Origin: Laguncularia racemosa
Lineage: Eukaryota > Streptophyta > Magnoliopsida > Myrtales > Combretaceae
Direction: 5' to 3'
Assembly: GCA_037954665.1 (NCBI GenBank)
Contig: JBBMOL010000205.1
Location: 1 to 64,000, forward strand
Length of the DNA: 64,000 nt
Position 1 is the stretch's first letter; each line of letters opens with the position of its first letter. The notes beneath the pieces were generated by a model. It searched no databases, had not been told where the DNA came from, and saw only the letters and a list, made by a program, of their open reading frames with translations. Below, in pieces: positions 1 through 10,702 of the stretch. Made by a program: the position numbers and the translations under genes.

Positions 1-661
1 GTGAAATGATTCAAGGAAGCACTTAACGGGTTGATAAAGGATGTCCAAGAAGCCAGAAAGTATTGGAGCAACCTTGAGAATGAACTTGCATTTGTATAAG
101 TCATTCAAGGAGATCAAAGCATAGGAGGTCAAAGCTGCCAGCCTTGACAACACTGGCTTAAACACTGCCGACCTTGAATTGGCGTTGCCATTCGCTCGTG
201 ACAGAGGGACTACGCCGGCTTACTACGCCGCTGGCCTTTATACCCGACGTACATCCTACGCCGCCGGCTTTCATTTCTTGTTTGTTATTTTTCCACGACT
301 TATGATGTTATGTCATTTTGGGCTTTTGTTATTACGAGTTGTAAACCCTAATATAAGCTGCTAGGGTTGAAAACAGAACATAGAACACACATACAACATT
401 GAATAACATATTTTGAGAGAATTCCTCTCTTGGTTCTCTAAAGAACTTCTCTTGGACTTATCGGATTTCTTCCGTGGCGTTCATCCCGATTTATCAATTG
501 GTCTTTCATCTTGATTGTGGCGTCAACAGAATATACCAAGGTTCTTGCCTCACCTATAGGCAACGGGTCGCGGTTCCACTTGAATTGTTTTTGGCATCTT
601 GGGTTGCAATTCCGATCGTATTGGTATTTGGTTTCGTCACATGTGGGCGTGGTTCGTATCA
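1..661 (+). mobile_element. 3' part of an LTR inserted in the copia A left LTR
   Basis: The stretch ends in CA exactly where sequence matching the other copia A LTR resumes at 662 (662-690 aligns with about 34898-34926). The boundary therefore looks like the 3' end of an inserted LTR, whose start lies left of the window. It contains a weak TATA-like region (taatataagc near 349) and a T/C-rich leader. No protein domain is visible and the short ORFs look accidental. It could be a solo LTR or the 3' LTR of a full element; the lineage is not recognised. The expected target duplication would be ctatg (662-666), but its partner is outside the window. Confidence 0.5.
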
Positions 662-790
662 CTATGAGACTTTATTGTAAAATATATATGAGTAGACAAG
701 TATACATATATAATAAATACTTGCTTTTTATTAATAATATTCATAAATACATTAAAATATGTCTTGACACATTGTGCACAATTTATAACA
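662..790 (-). repeat. copia A 3' LTR remnant
   Basis: This 129-bp stretch matches the right LTR near 34898-34999, including a shared run of attaataatattcataaata. It ends at TTTATAACA before a pyrimidine-rich tract, as expected for the reverse complement of an LTR beginning TGTTATAAA. The rest of the LTR is displaced beyond the left edge by the insertion ending at 661. Confidence 0.65.
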
Positions 791-803
791 CTCCCACTTG
801 TAC
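791..803 (-). other. copia A polypurine tract
   Basis: The plus strand reads ctcccacttgtac, so the minus strand offers a purine-rich AGTGGGAG directly against the 3' LTR, the usual site for plus-strand DNA priming. Confidence 0.5.
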
Positions 804-2956
804 TATTGCCAAGCACAATAGACTCTAAGTCCTAGGTTTCTCACATGATTCTTGTGTTTTTACTGATGAAAGGCCTTCATAAGTGGATTTGTAATGTTTT
901 CATATGTAGTCACTTTGTAAACTAACACATCACCCCTATAAACAATCTTTATGAGGGTATGATACTTTCGTAGCACATGTTGGACTTGTTATGAGACCTT
1001 GGTTTTCTAGCTTAAGTTGTAACTATGTTGTTGTTACAATATAGTGTAATTGGATTAACAATACTAGGAACCACTCTTAACTCGGAGATAAATTTTTTTA
1101 CTTAAACAACTTCTTTAGCCGCCTTAGAAGCTACAATGTACTTGGACTCTACCATAGAATTTGCTATTATCTTTTGCTTGGAAGTCCTTTAACAAATAGC
1201 TTCGTAATTTAGGCAAAGCACATAACCTTGCTACGATTTCAAATCATCATGATCTATTTAGAAGCTAGCATCAATATATCCTCTAACAACTAGTTACTCA
1301 TTTCTTCTATAGACTAAAAACTTGTCCTTTGTTCTTCTTAAGTATATATGAATGGTCTTAACTGTAGCCTAGTGATCCTCAATTAAGTTGGCCTAATATT
1401 TACTCCTCATGCTTAAAGCATAAGAGATATTCAACTACGTACATATTGGCATACATTATAGACTCAATTGCCAAAGCGTATGGAACTTTATCCAGTTTAT
1501 TCTTCTTTGCTTATGTTTTGGGACAGAATACCTTGGAGAGATGTACACCATGTGATAAAGGAAAAAAAATCCTTTCTTGGAATTTTGCATATTGAATTTG
1601 TTCAGTACCTTGCTGATATACATGCTTTGACTTAGCCTAAATAGCCTTCTAGACTTATCTTGGTATATCTTAATTCTTAAGATATAGGCTACTTCTTTTA
1701 AGTCTTTCATGGAGAAGCACTTATCTAACTAAGTCTTATTAGACTCTAAGGTAGGTATATCATTTCCAATTAGAAGGATATCATCAATATATAAAACTAT
1801 GAAGACAATCGTGCTCCCACTAACCTTTTTGTAAACACAAGGTTCTTTTGGATTCTTAAGATAACCAAATTCCTTGACTACCTCATCAAATTTCAGATTC
1901 CAACTTTACGAGGCTTGCTTCAATCCATAAATAGACTTCTTGAGCTTACAAGATTTTATTGGCATTCTTTAGTGTTACAAAACAAGGTGGTTGTACCATG
2001 TACACTTCCCCCTTTAACTTTCCATTTAGAAAAGTTGTTTTAACATCTATCTGCCAAATCTTATGATCTTTGTAAGTTGCTATTGTAAGTAGAATCCGAA
2101 CAGACTTAAGCATTGCTACTAGTGAAAAAGTCTCATCATAGTTAATTCCATGATGCTAAGTGAAACCTTTCGCCACTAACCTAACTTTATTAGGTACTTA
2201 TATTCCCATCCATGTTTGTCTTCTTTTAAAGACCCACTTGCACCCCATAGCTTTCACCTCAACTGGTGCATCCATTTAATCCCATACTTGGTTAGTGTAC
2301 ATAAAGCCTATTTTAGACCTCATGGTTTCCATCCATTTCTTAGAGTTTGTAAAGCAATTGCTTCATCATATGTCAAAGCTTACCACTCTCAACAAGTGGC
2401 ATATCTTCATAATCTATCATAATAAGGTTCAATCTTTTAGGTCCTCGACGTACTCTTGTTGACTAATGTAGTTCTTGTGTTTTGGGAGTAATCTTTAGTT
2501 GTGGCACCATTGGTAGTTGTAATGGTTGCTCTACATCCAATTGCTCATATTCTAACTATTTGTGGAACCTTGAATTTCTTCAAGAGTTACTTTACTCCCA
2601 CTACTTTCTTTAGAGATGAATTCTCTCTCTAAAAATTTAGCACATCGAGTAATAAAAACTTTATGCTCGCTTGGGAGATTAAAATAATATCCTTTTATAA
2701 CTTTAGGATATTCAATAAACATATACTTAATGGATCTTGCTACAAGCTTTTTTAGAGAATCCACTCTTTACATAAGTATCATAACTTTAAACCTTAAGAT
2801 AAGGCAAATTAAGTTTCTTTCCAAGCCATAATTCATATGATGTTTTATCAACTACCTTAGTTGGAACACAATTAAGTGTCTATGTTCTTGTTTCTAAAGT
2901 GTAACCTTAGAAGGTCAAAGAAAGACTTGCATGACTCATCACTGATCTAATAATAT
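804..2956 (-). pseudogene. copia A pol, 3' part (integrase end, RT, RNase H)
   Basis: Read on the minus strand, 2951-2760 gives the integrase C-terminal region (YELWLGKKLNLPYLK). Next, 2764-2552 gives the post-integrase segment (YPKVIKGYYFNLPSE), and the RT active site YIDDIL is encoded at about 1773-1790. The RT end follows at 1710-1456 (YILRIKIYQDKSRR, FNMQNSKKGF), and the RNase H motif MVESKYIVAS lies near 1120-1190. These are Ty1/copia signatures in the expected order. Many stops and frameshifts break the frame. The left end of the integrase stops at the Athila insertion and resumes at 26430. Confidence 0.8.
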
Positions 2957-4293
2957 TGATAAGTGTTTGAAGACCCTTAATTCTAGTGCTTTTTAGTTAT
3001 AATTTTATGTGGATCTTATGTAATTTGTGAAGAAAAGGGTACTTATATGATTAAATTTTAATTTCAAGCATCAATGGAGACAAAAGAAAGGTTTAAGGAT
3101 GATATGAGTAAAGGCAAGGTAAAATTTGGTGAAAAATGAAGAAAATTGATTTTTAGTTCAGCACAACCTTCAGCACAACTCATGTAGACACCAGTACTAG
3201 ATGAAAAAAATGATTAGTAGCTAATTTTTTTTCAGCCCTGCCCCCGATACGGCCATGTTAGAGGCCATGCTGAAATAGGCAGTGAAAAATAATGTGTTCC
3301 GAAGTTAGCATAGCCTTGAGCATGGTCTGCTGACAATTGTATTGAACCCTGTTTTCGCGAGAACTATAAATAGACGCGTTATTTTACTTTAAAATGACTT
3401 CTTTCTTTCTAGCTTCATTTTGGAAACCCTAAGGGAGCTTTATTACAAACTTGAAGAGGAGAATTGTCCAAGCATCATTAGAGATCACAAAACAACAAGG
3501 TATTATTCTTTTTAGCGTGAATTAACTCTATTTCTCTAGATTCTCTATTTTTATTGAAAACTCCACAGAGAAGTAATTTTTATATCTTTCATCTTGTGAA
3601 ACCCTAACCCATGTGCTGAACCATTGATTGATTAATGAATTATTTATATTGCATCTCTTCATGTGTTTCTATTGTTCTTGTAATTGATTTATGTGTGCAA
3701 ATTGATTGCATTGATTTTTATTAGATTGAAATAGGTTTCGTCTAGTAAATTAGATCTTTATGAATAGAGAGATTACATGTTTTACCTAGAGGTAGGAAAA
3801 CATTGATTTTCTGCAATTTATTGGAATTGTGAACTTAATGAGATCTTGCATAGCGATAGTGAGGGAGGGGTCTCTATTATCTTATGCATGATTATGAATT
3901 GATTAACTTGAGAGAGTAATTGATTTTACTTGAGAATTCCTACAGTGCAAAGTGTGAATTGATTCGTTAATCGATATCTTATTTTGAGAATTTAAGGGTT
4001 AGGGTGGAACATGATGAGGGGAATATTTTGTGATTGAGTACACTTTTTAGACAATATCACTCAATTCTAAGGTTACTAGGAATTGTTAGTTATTAATTTA
4101 ATTCATAATTCCCACATCATAAATTAGACTAGATAGTAGAGAAAGGTAATACTAGTACTTGTTTTCTAGATCCCAAAGGATAACTCCTATTAAATCTATA
4201 CTATAATCGATAGGTACACTACTTAGCTCGATAGTAGATTTTATTGGTTATAAATTTAAAACTTAAATGATCGGTTAGATTCGAGCAATATCA
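2957..4293 (+). repeat. Athila 5' LTR (1337 bp)
   Basis: It begins tgataagtgtttgaag and ends gagcaatatca, and pairs with 25115-26429. Differences include several small indels, such as extra bases near 3500. The divergence is clearly larger than between the nested Tat LTRs, which fits the insertion order. A TATA box lies at 3365. Confidence 0.85.
3365..3373 (+). promoter_or_regulatory. TATA box of the Athila 5' LTR
   Basis: TATAAATAG in a GC-richer context, about 410 bp into the LTR and repeated at the matching place in the right LTR (25513). It is the likely core promoter of the genomic RNA. Confidence 0.6.
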
Positions 4294-4299
4294 AGTTTT

Positions 4300-4317
4300 T
4301 GGCATCGTTGCTAGAGA
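4300..4317 (+). other. Athila primer-binding site (decayed)
   Basis: tggcatcgttgctagaga lies six bases after the LTR end. It resembles the GC-rich tRNA-Asp-type site of Athila elements, with several C-to-T or G-to-A changes. Confidence 0.6.
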
Positions 4318-4444
4318 TCCGGCTAGGCAATATTAGGAAAAACCGTAGTATTTACTACTTTAGTCATTTTTTATTTTTTTATCTATTTTTTTCTCTCCAT
4401 CTTTTGAAAAGTTCTAATTCACACTTGGTTACCCTTTACAGTGT

Positions 4445-5900
4445 ATGACAAGGAATCTTCCTTCTAACATTCTTGATCTAGATCTTGAGATTGAGAAAAC
4501 ACTCCACCAACTTCGAAGGAATACAACTGCCAAATCTTCAGGACAATTGGTTAGTGAGGAGGGAGAACGTAATATAGTAGTGGCAATGGAGGTTAAAGAA
4601 GAAGAGCTAATAGAGGTACAGGTACAAGAAGTAATGGCTGAGGATCCACCAAAGACAAATATTGAGTATGCAAGGCTTACACTGGATGGCACAGGTCCAA
4701 CCATTGTTAAACCTCTCATTAGGGCCAATAATTTCGAGATCAAAGGTATGGTAATTCAACTTCTACAACAATATTGTCAGTTGTATGGACTACCTGATGA
4801 AGATCCCCATGCTCACATTCAAACATTCTTGGAGATTTGTGAAACTTTCAAGAACAATGGTGTGACAGATGAAGTAGTGTGTACAAGATTGTTCCCTTTT
4901 TCATTAAGAGGGAAGGCTAAGACATGGCTTCAATCATTAGGTCCCGGAGCTTTGACTACATGGGATGATACGGTTAAAGAGTTTCCGGATAACTATTTCC
5001 TACCATGTAAGACCGCCAAGCTTCAGAATGATATCTCGTCTTTCACTCAACAAGAGCATGAAACAATATATGATGCTTGGAAAAGATGGATAGAATTGTT
5101 GAGAAAGTGCTCACATCACCAGCTGCCTACATGGATGCAAGTTTAAACATTTTTGAATGGGTTAAATTCGGCTACACGTCACTTAGTAGATGCCGCAGCT
5201 GGAGGTACATTAAATACTAAGACTCCGGAAGAATCATTGAACTTATTTGCTGATATATCAAGAAATAATTATCAGTGGGGTCATGGCAAGAGTAAGCAGA
5301 GAGCGATAGGAATGTACAAAGTAGATGTAATGACTACTTTGGTAGCTAAGATGGAAGCTTTAAGCCACTAAGTTGCAACTCTCCAGAATACCCAAGAACT
5401 ACAATAACATCAATAAGTAGACCTTGAGGAGGGTGTAAATCAGTTCGAGCAGTATAAGTAGGTAAATTATCTTAGGAATTTAACTAGAGAACAATACAAC
5501 CAGTATGGTAATACCTACCATCCGAATTTGTCTTATGGAAATTAGGAATATAGAAGAACTAATCTACCTCCACTAGGGTATTTAAAACAACAACAACCAC
5601 TTTATCAGCCATTACCTCTTTCTCAACCACAACCATCTCAACAAGAAAAAAAGAGTAACTTGGAGGATATTTTGAGTCAATTCATCCAGAGCTCTGATGC
5701 AAGACATTGTAATCAAGAGGCCTTGATTCACAATCTTGAGAAGCAAATTAGCTAATTGGCTAAGGTGATGTTTGAGAGACAACTTGGCTCTCTTCCCAAC
5801 AACACGAAAAACAATCCAAGGGAACAGGTAAAAGCCATTACATTGAGAAGTGGGAAAGAGTTACCATTTAAACAACAACATGAAAAGAAGCAAGAGGATA
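4445..5900 (+). pseudogene. Athila gag (capsid and linker), interrupted
   Basis: One frame from 4445 runs through capsid motifs typical of Athila: ANNFEIKGMVIQLLQQ, LPDEDPHAHIQTFLEIC, LFPFSLRGKAKTWLQSLGPG and NNYQWG. A linker follows, ending near NNPREQVKAITLRSGKEL, which in Athila leads into protease. The same frame is broken by stops at 5144-5146 and 5369-5371 and by several more to 5756, mostly where the family has Gln, so these look like CAA/CAG to TAA/TAG changes. Sequence stops at the Tat insertion (duplication tcaac at 5901-5905) and resumes at 21561. No functional Gag is possible. Confidence 0.8.
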
Positions 5901-6308
5901 TCAACTGTCGAGTCTAATTTTTGAATTCCCATTCCTAATCCGATCTAAACTAAACCCTATGCTCATCTAATCTAGATCCTCGACTTGAGTTAGGAATTTC
6001 GTTTAATTTTTGGAGTCGCCACCCAACTGTTGTTGGGAAAAAGTGAATTAAGACTAAAGGAGCGGATTAGTCTTAATTTGGACTACTGGTCGTCGTTATT
6101 TCCTCTTCTCGTTTTTGTGAGAAGAGAAAAAAGGGAAAACCAGAGTTTCTAAGTCCGGATGCTAACCTATTAAAACCTATGCGGTTACCACCTAATCTCC
6201 TAAAATTGTTCATCTTTAGAAATGTGTTTCTGTTAATTTTTGTTATGTCTTTGAATTTATTTCAAGAAAAAGGATTTTTCATTTATTTTATGGGTTGACC
6301 CGAATGGG

Positions 6309-6352
6309 TGCCTACGTACCTGCTACTCAGGATCAAACAAGCCGTAGTTCGC
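6309..6352 (-). other. Conserved 44-nt LTR block with CTACG/CGTAG arms
   Basis: On the minus strand it begins gcgaactacgg and ends gtacgtaggca. The arms CTACG and CGTAG could pair. The same block is at 19813-19856, 37021-37064 and 63931-63974, where flanking LTR sequence has diverged much more. Confidence 0.5.
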
Positions 6353-7036
6353 TTTTTTTCGAAAATCTTAAGTTTGTTTGGTGAATTTTGATTTTTGAAA
6401 ACTCTTTTGATTTACGTTCTTAACATCTTTGGGATTTTTCTAAAAATTTCTAAGCCTAAACTTTGAATTTGATTTTTGAAAATGATTTTGGGGGAAAACA
6501 TCTATTTTGAGTTTATTCGAAGAAAAGGATTTTCTAAGTGTTAAAACTTATTTTTACGATTCTTTTATAATTCTTTTGAATTTTTTATGATTTTTGTGAT
6601 TTTTATGATTTTTGTGATTTTCATGATTTTTGTGATTTTTATAAGTTTTATAAGTTTTTCATGATTTTTGTGATTTTTATAAGTTTTGTAAGTTTTTCAT
6701 GATTTTTATAATTTTTATATTTTTTGTTGAAAATTTTATCTTAAGTTTATTTTCTATCCTATTTTGAAATTTAAAATTTTATTATTTTTTTTCTAATATT
6801 TCTATTATTTTCCTTCATTTTTATTATTTTTATTTTATTTTTTCTTATTTCCTATTTTCTATTTTCTATTTTCTATTTTCTACATTATTAAATCGTAGAA
6901 AAATACAATTCCTACATTTTCCTACTTATCGACAATATAAATAAATAAATGGCTAACAATATAATAAATAATAATAAATAAATTCAACATAAACAAATAA
7001 ACAAAATAAATAATAATAAAAAATCTGAAAAATCCG

Positions 7037-7045
7037 ACTTACCTG
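7037..7045 (-). promoter_or_regulatory. Splice-donor consensus in the 3' LTR
   Basis: The minus strand reads CAG|GTAAGT, a perfect plant 5' splice-site consensus, at the end of the GC-rich leader and followed by very T-rich, intron-like sequence. Splicing itself is inferred. Confidence 0.45.
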
Positions 7046-7353
7046 GATTCGGATCGGTGCGCGGGTCGGATCGGGCCGAATCGGGTCGGGTCGAATCGGT
7101 CGGACACGGCGGCGGTATTGGCTCGTTCACGGCGTTCCGGCGGTCGTTTGCGGCGGGTGAAGTGTCGAATCCTAGCTTCTTGGGGGTGCTGAATCCGATG
7201 GTGGTGGCGGTTTACTCCCAGAACGTCTCCTTGCGGTGGTTTGAACTCCGGTCGGCGGTCTCGGCTTCAAGTTCCTCCGGCGTACTCCGATTCGCTCCTT
7301 TCTCTCTCTTTCTCTCACTTTTTCTTCGTCTTTCAGCTTCCTCCTGTTCTCCT

Positions 7354-7362
7354 CTATTTATA
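7354..7362 (-). promoter_or_regulatory. TATA box of the Tat 3' LTR
   Basis: TATAAATAG on the minus strand, directly before the GC-rich leader; identical at 20849-20857 and on the plus strand at 35701-35709. Confidence 0.65.
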
Positions 7363-7644
7363 GGAACCTCGAACTCCTCTTGGATAAGCTCGAATTGGCC
7401 GATTTAGATAAACCCATATTTTTCCGTTTTTGGATTCGGTTTTATCCCGGCGATTTGATGTAAATCTCTTGTTTTTCTTTTATTTTTCTGATGGATTTGG
7501 CTTTATCTTGACTTTAATCTAGAAGATTAAAAAGAAAACGGCCGATTTCGTCTTCGTCGGACCGGCTCCGGCTCCTCCTCCGATTTTCCTGGGCGAAGAA
7601 GACAATCACGCACCATGCACGCGTTTCCTCTTGGCCAATCACAT

Positions 7645-7660
7645 GCTGCCACGTGGCAGC
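7645..7660. promoter_or_regulatory. 16-bp palindrome with G-box core
   Basis: GCTGCCACGTGGCAGC is a perfect palindrome around CACGTG, the core bound by plant bZIP and bHLH factors, with CCAAT close by. It is repeated at 21140-21155, and a 12-bp version is in the solo LTR at 35397-35408. Confidence 0.5.
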
Positions 7661-7676
7661 TCCAGAGAAAAGAAAG

Positions 7677-7776
7677 AAAAAATTGCATCGAGTGCTCGGG
7701 GGAAGATTCGAACTCGCGACCTCCAAGTCTCCCGCACGTTCCCAGCGCATGCACGAACCAGCTGAGCTGGCCCAAT
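7677..7776 (-). promoter_or_regulatory. tRNA-like pol III cassette in U3
   Basis: The minus strand has a D-arm/A-box-like GGGCCAGCTCAGCTGG (7774-7759), then a B-box-like GAGTTCGAATC (7715-7705) and a T6 run (7682-7677). Spacing resembles a tRNA gene or tRNA-derived SINE head. It cannot be read as an intact tRNA. Confidence 0.45.
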
Positions 7777-8051
7777 TTCCCGATTTTATTTACATCGCAA
7801 ATTGTACATATGCGATGCAATTTTTTTTTATTTTTTTGTATTTTTTGAAATTTAAAAAATTTGTAAAAATTGTTTATTATTCATTATTGCTATTTCTGAA
7901 ATCATTTTTCAAAATTGAAGTGTTTTCCTATTTATTTTTATTTTTGAACATTTTTATTATTTTATGCTAAATTAGGAAAAATTGGGAAAAATTGAAAAAT
8001 TGATTATTACTGAAAATTATTGACTCCTAGGGCAAAAATGGGGTGTTTACA

Positions 8052-8065
8052 GCTGCCCCTCTTTG
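8052..8065 (-). other. Tat element polypurine tract
   Basis: The plus strand gctgcccctctttg gives the purine-rich minus-strand AAAGAGGGGCAGC immediately before the 3' LTR. Confidence 0.7.
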
Positions 8066-8139
8066 TGGTAAAGTTTGAAAAACTTAACTACAAAGACAAA
8101 CAAAAGACGCCATTTTTGACCTCTTGAATTAGGTTTTAG

Positions 8140-10170
8140 TAGGAAAATGCCCCAAGAGCTGATAATCCTATGGTTGAAGATGTTCCTAACAATTCAAGGT
8201 AATGTTCCCTCTCCAAAAAGTGCTTTATGGGCTAACTAATTGGTGACAGGACACATTTCAAGCATCGAGTAGGAATGTATGAGAAATGATGATAGGAAGC
8301 GTCTTATCAGACTTGCAACCTTGGAAAGAAAATTTATTTAGGAAGCGCCCTTATGAGCTGGCTACCTGTCGACAGAAGCGTCTTGTTAGACTAGCAACTG
8401 TTTGGGAAGGATGTTTCCGAAAAGTGCCCCAAGAGCTGACTAATCGGGAGAATCTAGGAAAGTGCCCATATTGGGCTGACTAACCTTAAAATAGATTTTA
8501 GGAAAGTGCCCATCTTAGGCTGACTAACCTTAGATAAAATTGTCTCAAAAGGTGCCCTTATGAGCTGACCCTGAGAATGGATTTTTAGGAAAGTGCCCAT
8601 ATTGGGCTGACTAACCTTTGATGAAATTCTTAGGAAAGTGCCCATCTTGGGTTGACTAACCTTAACTAGAATTGTCTCAAAAGGTGCCCTTATGAGCTGA
8701 CCTTGAGAATGGATTTTTAGGAAAGTGTCCATATTGGGCTGACTAACCTTTGATAAGATTCTTAGGAAAGTGCCCATCTTGGGCTGACTAACCTTAACTA
8801 GAACTGTCTCAAAAGGCGCCCTTATGAGCTGACCTTGGGAACAGGCTTTTTCGGGAAAGTGCCCATATTGGGTTGACTAACCCTTGGATTAATTTTTAGG
8901 AAAGTGCCCCAAGAGCTGACTAACCTAAACTAGAACTGTCTCAAAAGGTGCCCTTATGAGCTGATCCTGAGAACAGGCTTTTTCGGGAAAGTGCCCATAT
9001 TGGGCTGACTAACCCTTGGATTGATTTTTAGGAAAGTGCCCCAAGAGCTGACTAACCTACACTAGAACTGTCTCAAAAGGTGCCCTTATGAGCTGACCCT
9101 GAGAACAGGCTTTTTCGGGAAAGTGCCCATATTGGGCTGACTAACCCTTGGATTAATTTTTAGGAAAGTGCCCCAAGAGCTGACTAACCTAAACTAGAAC
9201 TGTCTCAAAAGGTGCCCTTATGAGCTGACCCTGAGAACAGGCTTTTTCGGGAAAGTGCCCATATTGGGCTGACTAACCCTTGGATTAATTTTTAGGAAAG
9301 TGCCCCAAGAGCTGACTAACCTAAACTAGAACTGTCTCAAAAGGTGCCCTTATGAGCTGACCCTGAGAACAGGCTTTTTCGGGAAAGTGCCCATATTGGG
9401 CTGACTAACCCTTGGATTGATTTTTAGGAAAGTGCTCCAAGAGCTGACTAACCTAACATAGAACTGTCTCAAAAGGTGCCCTTATGAGCTGACCCTGAGA
9501 ACAGGCTTTTTCGGGAAAGTGCCCATATTGGGCTGACTAACCCTTGGATTAATTTTTAGGAAAGTGCCCCAAGAGCTGACTAACCTAAACTAGAACTGTC
9601 TCAAAAGATGCCCTTATGAGCTGACCCTTGAGAACAGGCTTTTTCGGGAAAGTGCCCATATTGGGCTGACTAACCCTTGGATTGATTTTTAGGAAAGTGC
9701 TCCAAGAGCTGACTAACCTAACATAGAACTGTCTCAAAAGGTGCCCTTATGAGTTGACCCTGAGAACAGGCTTTTTCGGGAAAGTGCCCATATTGGGCTG
9801 ACTAACCCTTGGATTAATTTTTAGGAAAGTGCCCCAAGAGCTGACTAACCTAAACTAGAACTGTCTCAAAAGGTGCCCTTATGAGCTGACCCTGAGAATA
9901 GGCTTTTTCGGGAAAGTGCCCATATTGGGCTGACTAACCCTTGGATTGATTTTTAGGAAAGTGCCCCAAGAGTTGACTAACCTAAATGAAAACGATGGCT
10001 CAACAGGTGCCCCCTATGGGCTAACCTTGCGAGATCTAGGGAAGTGCTCCTTTTTGGGCTGACTACCCTATTATGAAAATGATGGCTCCAAAGGTGCCCC
10101 TTGTGGGCTAACCTTGAGGGATTTAGGGAAGTGCCCCTTTTTGGGCTGACTACCCTATTAAAGGAAACAT
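8140..10170 (-). repeat. Tandem array in the Tat 3' UTR, 132-bp higher-order period
   Basis: From about 8850 to 9960 the marker tcgggaaagtgcccatattg recurs at 8851, 8983, 9115, 9247, 9379, 9511, 9644, 9776 and 9908, a period of 132 bp. Each period is three related sub-units of about 44 bp (cores gcccatattgggctgac, gccccaagagctgac and gcccttatgagctgac). Degenerate sub-units extend to about 8140 on the left. On the right two variant units with ctatgggctaacc and tttttgggctgac reach 10170. Many cores are small inverted repeats (GCCCA-TAT-TGGGC). Arrays here are typical of Tat/Ogre 3' UTRs. Apparent ORFs in the array are artefacts of the repeat. Confidence 0.92.
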
Positions 10171-10702
10171 CTAGACACGTGCTTCATTATGAGCTGACTT
10201 ATCTGGTGCTCTTGAACATGCTTCTAACTAAGCTAGATGATGTGATGCTTTTCATGATGTGATGATAGTTACTTGTTTTAACATGCTTGCCAGTTTATCT
10301 TGGATAGCAACCAAACGACCGAACCTTCGTGTCGGTTCGCTCCTGCTTCTTTTCTTCTTATCTTGACACTAGATTGAAAATCTTGATGTGCTTCCTTTCT
10401 TTATGGACAAAGCTCTTTCTATGGTAATGTTATCCTAATAATGCGCTCAGTTTTAATGCTTAGGAGTAGACAAAAATTATATCACAAATTCCATTAAGAT
10501 TCATTATCATTTTAGTGTTTATCCTTCATTGACAAAGTGGTGGGTAATGTGTTTAGGTGTATTTATTGTGATGAGAATTGATTGGGATTGTTGACCATTC
10601 GGGGATATTAGCTTTGCTTGCAGAAAAGTAAAAACTCAACTCAATGAACTTTGTATCGAATATTGGCTTTCATAAACATTGGCAAAATTTCGATTCCCTT
10701 GC
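10171..10702 (-). other. Tat 3' UTR between pol and the tandem array
   Basis: No coding signal or repeat structure is apparent. It is AT-rich with a few C/T-rich tracts and continues the 3' UTR from the pol stop codon to the array. Confidence 0.5.

Larger units (their letters stand above)
5906..8051 (-). repeat. Tat element 3' LTR (2146 bp)
   Basis: Pairs with 19410-21555. Read on the minus strand it holds, in order, a tRNA-like cassette (7776-7677), a 16-bp palindrome with CACGTG (7645-7660), a TATA box (7362-7354), a GC-rich leader, a splice-donor match (7045-7037) and a long T-rich tail with repeated TGATTTTTATGATTTTT-like units (plus strand 6583-6720). A 44-nt block at 6309-6352 is also found in the other three LTRs of this family. 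Confidence 0.9.

Noticed and set aside
7057..7407. 116-codon ORF, with near copy at 20553-20858
   Set aside because: It is antisense to the GC-rich LTR leader and its similarity between copies only reflects LTR identity.
8454..8777. 107-codon ORF on the minus strand
   Set aside because: Its protein is itself a repeat of the tandem array; the array happens to be free of stops in that frame.
8286..10170. Regular repeats that might suggest a CRISPR-like array
   Set aside because: The repeats are contiguous 44/132-bp tandem units without unique spacers, inside a plant retrotransposon 3' UTR.
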